NCBI GenBank assembly: GCA_045644465.1
Contig: JAZRGV010000021.1
Span: 1 to 39,731 of the forward strand
Direction: 5' to 3'
Length of the DNA: 39,731 nucleotides
Source of the DNA: HGM04593 sp045644465
Lineage (GTDB): Bacteria; Bacteroidota; Bacteroidia; Bacteroidales; Bacteroidaceae
Both the position numbers and the translations under genes were made by a program. Within the stretch, counting starts at the first letter, position 1; every line of letters starts with the position of its first letter. Positions 32,388 to 39,731 of the stretch are shown one piece after another. The notes beneath the pieces are model-generated. The model was not told the DNA's origin. It searched no databases and worked only from the letters and a program-made list of their open reading frames with translations.

Positions 32388-35300
32388 TTACTTAACCAAT
32401 ATTTTCTTTCCATCAATTACATAAATACCTCTTGTTGGGTTCTCGACTTTGCGGCCCATTAGGTCATATACATTTTCAATGTTTCCCTCTTCTGTTTTTA
32501 TCTCATCGACCTCGGTTGTTGGGCCAAAATTGTTTATTCCACGGAAAGAGAATGCAGCAATATTGTTTGGCTCAGTTAAATGTAAATAAGCCTTATTTGC
32601 CTGGTTGATAAATTCTTCAGTATTATCTCCAGCCTTTGGCATATACATGCCAACCTCTTTATTTTCCGGTTTGGCAAGTATATAGTATGTACCATTGTTC
32701 ATTTCTATTGTCTGCTTCCACAGTGTACCGTTTAACAGGTTCTTGAACTCCTCCTCATTTGAGTTGGAATATTCAAAAGTGTAATCGCCTTCGTTTCCAT
32801 AGAGAATGACTGCAGTACGTGCTGGGATAAGGTCTCTAACTTCTTCCATTTGAATATAATTATCGATGTACGATGCGGCTCTATACGCGCTTATACCATC
32901 AGGGATTGTTACATCGTAATTAAGGTAAAGTGTAGCATATCCTTTGCCATTCTCAATGTTGTCGAGTGTTACTGTATATTCAATATCCTCCAAGTTTGTA
33001 ACTTCATTGATTGTCCAGGTAGATGCATTATTGGCCGCTGCATCCCAAGTAACAATTACACTATAATCATTCTGCGCGTGCATTGGTTTATCAGAACCAA
33101 TCTTCAGTGTCACCTGATCATCGGCTATACCGGCAATCTTCACAACTTGTGCCTCTTCAGCACTGCCCAAATGGTCGGCATTCTTACCAAATGACTTTAC
33201 ATAAAGGCCGGTGTGCAGATTCTTCATCTTGTAGCTGCCCTGTGTACTTGTCTCTTCGAACTGGAATACTGCAAGCGACAGCTGTTCAATATCGCCTTCT
33301 GCATCAAACAGCAAATGGTGTTGGTCGTATGTCTTATCGCCCCAAGTTGCATTCTTATGTATGTGAGGCTCGCTGTATGAATGTACATACTTCCCTTTGC
33401 AATAGTTGTTGTTTGCTGTTGATACAATGTGGTATAGTTTTGTTGGGTTTGCAGCATTGTATTTAAGGTTAGCATTTGCAATGCGCAGTGCCTTGTAGGT
33501 GCTGTGGCAATCATCGCTGTCGCTTGTGTTGCCGGCTTCGATAAACTCTTTGGCTGCAGTGTAAGCCTCGCGGTACTCCTTACCGCCGGTGTAAAGACCA
33601 ACGCTCGTACCACCATAGATGTTTGTGCCGTCGGTCATTATTCCTTTAATATCATTCAACTGATAATAACGTGGGTTGTCATTATCAAATTCGGCCTCGA
33701 TGAATTTAAAGAGTGAACCGCCATCACTTTTTGTATTGTAGAAGCCCATAGTTTTATGTGTATTGCCGCTATGATTGCTGAAACACTTTCCATCACCAAG
33801 GATATTGTACCATTCACCATTTTTCTCAATAGTCCACTCACAAATAGTTTTAGTACCATTCTCTATAGCCCAAACCTTGCTATGACCGTCATTATTGTCT
33901 TCAGCACCAAGAACTTTACCGTCGCCATTGTAAGGCTTAATCAAGATACCGTTATCGCCTTTCATAAAATACCAAGTTTGCCAACTACTATTAGCGGTTT
34001 CGGCTTCAATATTTACAAGGCTATTGCTTGCATTATACTTCAGTACTGTAGCATTGGGATTGTTAAAGTCGCGGTTTACTTTTATTTTATATAAAACCGG
34101 GTTCGCTTCTTCTGTTGTAAGTGTTACAGGAATTGAGGCTTCCAGCTTGTTTTTCAGAGTGTCGTATGCGCTCTGCAATTTTTCTTTTGCATTTATCAAC
34201 TCATCTTCTGTTCCGCCATTATTGTAGTAGTACATTATCTCGGCCATAGAGTCGTAAACCCCCTCAACATCTTCTGCAGTTATCTTTGCAAGATTTGCAT
34301 AAAAGTTTTTAACTTCGGCTGATGAAGAAATTGAATAAAGGTCGAATTCTGCCATTGAATATGCTTTGTGCCCGCTATTGCTAAGGTCACGATATGTGTC
34401 ATCTACCATAAAGCGCAAATATTTATAGCCTATTGCGCTGTAGACAGGTGATTCAAATGTTTCAGTTGAAGCCTGTGGCAAATTTGTAAGCACTGCAATT
34501 GTTTCATATGTGCCGTTTTCTGTATCGCAACCGGCAACTGTAATTTGCTTTGGCTTTTCTGTATTAACGTTGGTACGGGTTACGTAAGAGAATGAAAAAT
34601 CTGTCAATGAAGGGTCCTTGCCCAAATATACACGCAAATAGTGATGCAATCCATCAGCACTGTTTTTCTCCCAAGTTGTGTGTATGTATGAATCGTTCTT
34701 GTTGTCAAGCAAGTGTCCGATTGCTCCTTCACGAATTTCGGCATTACTATATATATAATAATTTTCACCGGCTACAGTAGAGAGTGTTATTTCAGACTTA
34801 TTGCCTGTTGGGTCAACACTTGTTGTAACCTCGGCAATCAAAGCCTCGGCAAGGTCAATAAGTTCGCCAAGAGCGCGTATTTCTTCGGCTTTTTCCTCAT
34901 CGGCAAGAGTGTGAAGTGTTGTACCGCCTGTGCTTTTGAGAGTGCGGGTTTCTTCGTCAACATAATAACTCTCGCAACCGTCGGCAACCTCAATACCGAG
35001 CAAGTTTGTACAGCCCTCGAATGGGTCGGGCTCTGTACCTTTGCGAACCTCAAGGTTAGTGATGTTCACGCCCTCGGGAATAGCGTGCGACACAACGGTG
35101 AAGTCGGACATATCCTGTGTCAGTGTCAACGAGTTCGATGCGCGAGCAGCACCGGCACGCGAAGCGGCAATTGCAGCTGCCGATTCAAGCGATGTTGCTG
35201 TAACCACAAGCTGTGTGTTAGCGTGAGTATATACAATATCAATTCTATACTTTGTACCCTTGCTGATGCTTGCCAAGGCATTGTTATTATTGTCATTGTC

Positions 35301-38300
35301 AAGTTTAACGATCAGTTTGCCACCGTTAGATGTAGACTGCATATACAATTGGAAACCCTTGCCGTATGTGCTGTTCATTGGTGCATTGCCGGTTGCGATA
35401 AGTGCAGAACCCCACTCGTTGAAGTTGTTGCCATTGTCCTCAATTGTCAAAGAGATTGACCAATCCTCGCCTGCAACCAATGTTGTGCCCAGGTCGGTGG
35501 TGATGTAGTTTGCACTGTTGTTAGAAGCATTTGTTCCCTTACCCTTCACAACACCGGTGAACACCTTGTTGTTGCTCATCTCCTCAATTGTCGATGGCAA
35601 AGAGATTGTCCACAAGTCCTTGTTATCCTTGAATAGGTTGTTGTCGAAGCCCACAACCTTGCACTGCTGGCCAAGAATCTCAACTGTCTCGGGAATTTCA
35701 AGGTCGTGGTCGCCGCTCTTGCGTACATTGGTAAGGATTACAACGTCGGGAGTAGATACCTCGACAAAGATGTAGTCATTACACCAACTACCATTGTTTA
35801 CAGAAACACTATTCTTATTGAAAGCAGAGCCATCGGATTTTGTAACCATCCATTTGCTACCGGTGTAACCATCAGAAACATTAGTCAAAGCAACTCCGCT
35901 TCCGGCATTAGCTGTTTCAAATGCATATTTGGCAGGTGTTGCGCCAATGCTTAAAAAATAGCTTCCATCGTTGGCAAGATATTTCCCACTTTCATTCTGG
36001 AATGAATATGTTTTATCATCATTAACGATACAAGTCCAAAGATAGCTGTTGCCGTTTACTGATGTAGCTGTTTTGAGTGCACTTCCATTGTCATATAGAT
36101 AGTGTGATACGAAAGAACCATCACTTTGTTTTGCATCGGCTGCAATATAATACTTTTTGCCGGCCTCGGGTTTTACGCCGTTGGCAAGCTTTGTTGTTAC
36201 AACATCCTTGCCCGGCTGTGTGCGGTACTCTATCTGCCAACCGTCGATTTCCAAGAACTTGCGGAAACGGGCGGTGTAGGTAGCGTCCTCACGAGCATAC
36301 ATTGTGTGCTCCAAGTTCTCTGTTACCAAGCGGCCATAGTGGTCGTACCAACCGAGGAACTCAACATCCTCGCTTGCCTTTGTAGCACGCAAGTACATTG
36401 GGATATTCGCGCTTACAACCCACTCGGTACCTGTTGAGCCGTCGGGTGTCTCATCGGTCCACACCTCAACAGTTCCCCATTCGGCACTGTTGGTCTCTAC
36501 ATTTATTGTAGCGGCCTTGTCGCTTTTTTCGGTTACGTTAAGAACTATCTCGTAAACAGGGCGGATTGAAGCGTCCTTTGCGCCACGACCAGAAGGATTG
36601 TTACCGTTATCCCAAGCACCATCGAAGCGCAGACGCATGTGAGTAATACCCAAAGGCATGTCATAAGGCAAAAGAACATTGATTTTGTTTTTGCAGACTG
36701 CGGTGTTTTCACCACCGTTTGTACCAACCTCTTTCAATAGTTCGCCATCGTCGTCAAAATCGCCATCGGCATTAAGGTCGATGAATGCACGGAAATAACA
36801 ATACTTCAAACCATTACTGCTGCCGTTGTCATACTCAACGTCAAAGCTTGCACCCTGCGGTACATTTATAATCTGTGGAATTGTGTTGAATATTTCGGTT
36901 GGTGCTGTAGTTGTTTCAAAGATTGTCTCTGCCTCGCGATTGTAGTATGCGAATGCCAGGTTATGGATAAACTGTGCATAACTTGCAATATCGCCACTTA
37001 AAGAGCCGTTGCATGCAACTACCCCCCACTTGTCCTGGATGAAGTTTGCTGTGAATGTAGCCGCTTCCTTGCCATAGTAGATGAATGGGTTGTCGTTGCT
37101 GACTACCTCGCCGTCTTTTGTCCAGTTCTCGAAGTTGTAACCGGTGTTTGCAGTTGCAGTCATCTTCACAGCCTCGGTAGTTGAGATAGAGAGCTCGCTT
37201 GTACCCTCAATGGCAACCGAACCGTTAGCACCTGCAACGGCTGTTACGGTGCGCGCACTGGTAATATCCTCAATGAGTGCGAGGTTGAATGTGATTACAG
37301 TGCCGTCGCTATATGTAACCTTGGCAGTTGTCTTGCCAATGGTTGCATCGGCAGGGATTGTCACTTTGTTGCCGTTTGCTGTGAGTGTCTCACCGTTGCC
37401 GGCATTGCCGTCGGCGTTAAGGTCAATCCAAACGCTTGAAATTGTAACATTCTTGCCAATGATGAGAGGAAGTTCAACTTCCTGGCCACGATAAACCTCG
37501 GAGATAACGTCGCTCTTTGTTGCGTTTGTTGCAACACCCATCGGGAAGATATAGTTCTTTTTTGCACCCTTAACACGACCGAAGTAGTTGCCGAATGTCT
37601 GCGCAGCCTTCTCGGTAGCTGTCATACCTGTTGGGATAACAATCTGTGAGTAGTCACCGGCGTAATTGTAAGTATCGTTAAAATCGACTGTCCAAGGATA
37701 CTCGAAGCCGCTGTACCAGCCACCGCTAGGAGCGCCTCCGTTGTTCTCGAAGAAATATTTCCAACGCCAGTAGTGGAAATCCTTGATAAGGCCTGCCCAG
37801 CAACGGTTAGAGTAGTCGTGAAGGTCGGTATTGCCCTTTGACCACACTGTTACCTGTGTACGAGCATTCCACTCGAGCCAGTTGCGGTCGTTCTCTGTTG
37901 TACCGGCAACCTCGTCGGCAATGTTGCGCGCAAGGCTTGTCCAACGCTCCAATTTGAAGTTCTCGTCGTAAGAGAGCATCTCATCGAGGTCGAGCATCAA
38001 CTGCAGGTAGAGCTGATAGAGACGTGTATATTCGGCATCGTTGCCACGAGCTGCGTTGATGAGCGGCAGCAACTGCGCCGCATAGTCAACCATTGCCTGG
38101 CGCACAACGTCAATGAAGTCATAGTTGTAGTTTGCTATACCGTCCTGTCCGCCGTTTGCTGTTACAAGGTCTTTGACAGAATAGAGTTGGTCTGCAGCAA
38201 GAAGAACATCCTGGGTATCCCAATAGATTGCCGAAGTACTCCAAGAAGATACGCTACCGATAGTCCAGTTGGGACGCGCAAGGATAACCGCCTCGGATGT

Positions 38301-39731
38301 ACCCTGCTGGTTAACCCTGCAATCCCAAACAGATTTCTTAAGGTTTTTCAAAGCCTCAAGAGCCGCGGGAGCGGTCTTTGAATCGACACCGTAACGCGAG
38401 TGAGAATATTCTGCCAACCACGCATCTGCGCCCGGATTGCTATTCATCCAAGGAAGCTCAAAGAGCATATCATATAGGATAGGGTTGGTCTCTGTACCCT
38501 CGGGGGTAGCACCGATACCCTGACAGTTGTTGTTCTTTGCAAGAGCCTGGAAATAGCCGTCCATTGTTGTCTCCAAGCGACCGTGCAAACCGCTGCGGCC
38601 ACCGAAGTTATGGAGCATACAGTAGATGTATGGACAAGTGTCATAGTAGTTTGTTCTCCACTTTGCAGCATTGTCGGCGTAGATATTGTCGGCAAAGAGG
38701 TCAAGGCCTATGAAACGGTTGGTGTAACCGGCATTTTTCATTGCTGTGAAAGCACCGCTCTGTGGCACACCCTGCCAGTACTGGATAATCCAACTTGGAG
38801 ATTTTGTTACCTTGTAAGTGTTCTTTACGCTCTGCTCAACATTGCCGAAATGCTTGTCAAGCTCCACCATAATATTGGGGTAGCAGGTCTCGTTGGTCAC
38901 GCCACCGGGGAGTGAGCCCTCGTGGAAGGGGTCAATGCTATAAAGCTCAGACACACCCATCACCTCGTGCAAGTGCTTGTAGTAAACTGCAGCAAATGTA
39001 CGGTAGCTCTCGGTGTTGGGCTTCAAGATGTCGGGGCGTGTGTAACCACCTGCCCAAGAACCGTTGTTCACAACGTCGCCGCTGCTGAAACCGTTTATAT
39101 TGTAATTCACAATGCAGTTAGGTACCTGGCCGCTGAAGCCGGGAATTACAGGCTGCATACCAAGCTCGCGCATGCGCTGGAGCATATCGCGGCAAAGGTT
39201 CTCCTGGCGGGTGTACCACCAATCGGGGTTACCGCTCATATCAACGCCTGTAGAAGATGAGTTGATAGTACCACCCCAACCCTCGAGGTTGTTCATTGCA
39301 AACCAAGCGATGAAGCCCGGACCTGCAATGTAGGCATTGATATCGCTCTCGCTAACGCCAAGCTCGCGCAAGAACTTACGTGTAACAACATCCAAACCCA
39401 CAAGGTTCAACGGAGCGTTGATACCGTGCAGAGCCATCCAGTCAATCTCCTGCTGCCAACGCTCCCATGTCCAGAAAGCCATTGAGTAGGAGAATGTACA
39501 GGTGTTGAAGTCGTAACGATAGGTTGTGTTACAAACGTGCTTCTCCTCCTGTGTTGGAACGGGCAACTCAACCTGTGAAAGGTCGGTTGTGAGGTTGTTC
39601 CATGTGAGGTTGATGTGTGCGTGGTGGTTCAAGTACCAGTTGATACCTGTTGCCACCGACAACTGTGTGTTACCCTTGATGCAGGGCTTGCCGTTCTGCG
39701 ATGTGATGATGAACACATCCTTGCCGTCCTG
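32388..39731 (-). CDS. Giant secreted GH89 alpha-N-acetylglucosaminidase (5' end cut by window)
   Basis: At least 2,447 residues; the reading frame runs off the window, and by comparison with the inner paralogue about 60 N-terminal residues including the signal peptide are missing. The GH89 core occupies about residues 1-690 of the visible part. Canonical motifs are kept: acid/base Glu271 in DPFHEG, LDLFAD, YCMLHNFGGRSGLHGRLE and nucleophile Glu411 in GATPEGTETN. GH89 enzymes remove terminal alpha-linked GlcNAc, known from heparan sulfate and class III mucin glycans. Downstream modules parallel the paralogue: InlB-type (~824-910), GEVED (~945-1060), BspA-like pieces, a laminin-G-like part, discoidin-like (~1650-1800), beta-trefoil-like (~1867-2017) and a sorting end (NVYDLMGRKV...DGKKILVK). 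An extra domain of ~150 residues (1177-1329) is absent from the paralogue. The secretion route is inferred. Confidence 0.9.
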   Translation of the reverse strand, partial: QDGKDVFIITSQNGKPCIKGNTQLSVATGINWYLNHHAHINLTWNNLTTDLSQVELPVPTQEEKHVCNTTYRYDFNTCTFSYSMAFWTWERWQQEIDWMALHGINAPLNLVGLDVVTRKFLRELGVSESDINAYIAGPGFIAWFAMNNLEGWGGTINSSSTGVDMSGNPDWWYTRQENLCRDMLQRMRELGMQPVIPGFSGQVPNCIVNYNINGFSSGDVVNNGSWAGGYTRPDILKPNTESYRTFAAVYYKHLHEVMGVSELYSIDPFHEGSLPGGVTNETCYPNIMVELDKHFGNVEQSVKNTYKVTKSPSWIIQYWQGVPQSGAFTAMKNAGYTNRFIGLDLFADNIYADNAAKWRTNYYDTCPYIYCMLHNFGGRSGLHGRLETTMDGYFQALAKNNNCQGIGATPEGTETNPILYDMLFELPWMNSNPGADAWLAEYSHSRYGVDSKTAPAALEALKNLKKSVWDCRVNQQGTSEAVILARPNWTIGSVSSWSTSAIYWDTQDVLLAADQLYSVKDLVTANGGQDGIANYNYDFIDVVRQAMVDYAAQLLPLINAARGNDAEYTRLYQLYLQLMLDLDEMLSYDENFKLERWTSLARNIADEVAGTTENDRNWLEWNARTQVTVWSKGNTDLHDYSNRCWAGLIKDFHYWRWKYFFENNGGAPSGGWYSGFEYPWTVDFNDTYNYAGDYSQIVIPTGMTATEKAAQTFGNYFGRVKGAKKNYIFPMGVATNATKSDVISEVYRGQEVELPLIIGKNVTISSVWIDLNADGNAGNGETLTANGNKVTIPADATIGKTTAKVTYSDGTVITFNLALIEDITSARTVTAVAGANGSVAIEGTSELSISTTEAVKMTATANTGYNFENWTKDGEVVSNDNPFIYYGKEAATFTANFIQDKWGVVACNGSLSGDIASYAQFIHNLAFAYYNREAETIFETTTAPTEIFNTIPQIINVPQGASFDVEYDNGSSNGLKYCYFRAFIDLNADGDFDDDGELLKEVGTNGGENTAVCKNKINVLLPYDMPLGITHMRLRFDGAWDNGNNPSGRGAKDASIRPVYEIVLNVTEKSDKAATINVETNSAEWGTVEVWTDETPDGSTGTEWVVSANIPMYLRATKASEDVEFLGWYDHYGRLVTENLEHTMYAREDATYTARFRKFLEIDGWQIEYRTQPGKDVVTTKLANGVKPEAGKKYYIAADAKQSDGSFVSHYLYDNGSALKTATSVNGNSYLWTCIVNDDKTYSFQNESGKYLANDGSYFLSIGATPAKYAFETANAGSGVALTNVSDGYTGSKWMVTKSDGSAFNKNSVSVNNGSWCNDYIFVEVSTPDVVILTNVRKSGDHDLEIPETVEILGQQCKVVGFDNNLFKDNKDLWTISLPSTIEEMSNNKVFTGVVKGKGTNASNNSANYITTDLGTTLVAGEDWSISLTIEDNGNNFNEWGSALIATGNAPMNSTYGKGFQLYMQSTSNGGKLIVKLDNDNNNNALASISKGTKYRIDIVYTHANTQLVVTATSLESAAAIAASRAGAARASNSLTLTQDMSDFTVVSHAIPEGVNITNLEVRKGTEPDPFEGCTNLLGIEVADGCESYYVDEETRTLKSTGGTTLHTLADEEKAEEIRALGELIDLAEALIAEVTTSVDPTGNKSEITLSTVAGENYYIYSNAEIREGAIGHLLDNKNDSYIHTTWEKNSADGLHHYLRVYLGKDPSLTDFSFSYVTRTNVNTEKPKQITVAGCDTENGTYETIAVLTNLPQASTETFESPVYSAIGYKYLRFMVDDTYRDLSNSGHKAYSMAEFDLYSISSSAEVKNFYANLAKITAEDVEGVYDSMAEIMYYYNNGGTEDELINAKEKLQSAYDTLKNKLEASIPVTLTTEEANPVLYKIKVNRDFNNPNATVLKYNASNSLVNIEAETANSSWQTWYFMKGDNGILIKPYNGDGKVLGAEDNNDGHSKVWAIENGTKTICEWTIEKNGEWYNILGDGKCFSNHSGNTHKTMGFYNTKSDGGSLFKFIEAEFDNDNPRYYQLNDIKGIMTDGTNIYGGTSVGLYTGGKEYREAYTAAKEFIEAGNTSDSDDCHSTYKALRIANANLKYNAANPTKLYHIVSTANNNYCKGKYVHSYSEPHIHKNATWGDKTYDQHHLLFDAEGDIEQLSLAVFQFEETSTQGSYKMKNLHTGLYVKSFGKNADHLGSAEEAQVVKIAGIADDQVTLKIGSDKPMHAQNDYSVIVTWDAAANNASTWTINEVTNLEDIEYTVTLDNIENGKGYATLYLNYDVTIPDGISAYRAASYIDNYIQMEEVRDLIPARTAVILYGNEGDYTFEYSNSNEEEFKNLLNGTLWKQTIEMNNGTYYILAKPENKEVGMYMPKAGDNTEEFINQANKAYLHLTEPNNIAAFSFRGINNFGPTTEVDEIKTEEGNIENVYDLMGRKVENPTRGIYVIDGKKILVK
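39624..39659 (-). repeat. 36-bp direct repeat in the GH89 paralogues, copy 2
   Basis: Exact match to 31788-31823, encoding the segment around VATGINWYLNH of the N-terminal GH89 domain. Confidence 0.8.

Overview
The window looks like a chromosomal segment of an anaerobic, probably gut-associated member of the Bacteroidales (Bacteroidota); genus cannot be fixed from sequence alone. The evidence is a BspA-like leucine-rich-repeat protein, a type IX secretion (T9SS) plug protein, secreted giants ending in T9SS-like sorting domains, a DUF1460 amidase-like protein, a methylmalonyl-CoA epimerase/carboxylase operon of the succinate-propionate route, and Bacteroidota-type promoters (TAnnTTTG, often TAnnTTCG here). 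No tRNA, rRNA, CRISPR array, transposase or phage gene was found.

Layout. 1-430: gene-free tail ending in a terminator. 431-2266 (-): BspA-like protein with a 23-residue repeat array. 2684-4846: divergent DUF1460 protein and T9SS plug protein, flanked by a 25-bp perfect inverted repeat. 5089-7580: divergent WecA-like polyprenyl-phosphate sugar-1-phosphate transferase and ManC (GDP-mannose supply). 7642-10803 (-): glutaminyl-tRNA synthetase and a TPR protein. 10945-15250 (+): glycosyltransferase, formate-tetrahydrofolate ligase, RarA. 15309-17880 (-): methylmalonyl-CoA epimerase, carboxyltransferase, a 48-residue small subunit-like protein and a biotin carrier. 18002-18877 (-): lipid A-type acyltransferase. 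19066-22750: a glycan cluster with one DxD glycosyltransferase and three Stealth-family sugar-phosphate transferases. 23003-24910 (+): long-chain acyl-CoA synthetase. 24975-39731 (-): two tandem giant secreted GH89 (alpha-N-acetylglucosaminidase-like) proteins of about 2,365 and more than 2,447 residues, the second cut by the window edge.

Themes. WecA-like protein, ManC, three glycosyltransferase/Stealth groups and the acyltransferase point to surface glycan and lipid A construction. The GH89 giants and the BspA-like protein are probably secreted through the T9SS, of which one component is encoded here, and would face outward to host or dietary glycans. The most interesting item is the GH89 pair. 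The edge copy keeps the canonical motifs (DPFHEG, LDLFAD, MLHNFGG), while the inner copy has changes at the acid/base position (Glu to Asp) and at several other active-site motifs, and it is preceded by a G8 tract in its leader. The edge copy also carries an extra domain of about 150 residues. Other points of note are the 48-residue MmdE-like protein with no mmdB beside it, and the convergent Stealth paralogues sharing a 27-bp identical inverted block.
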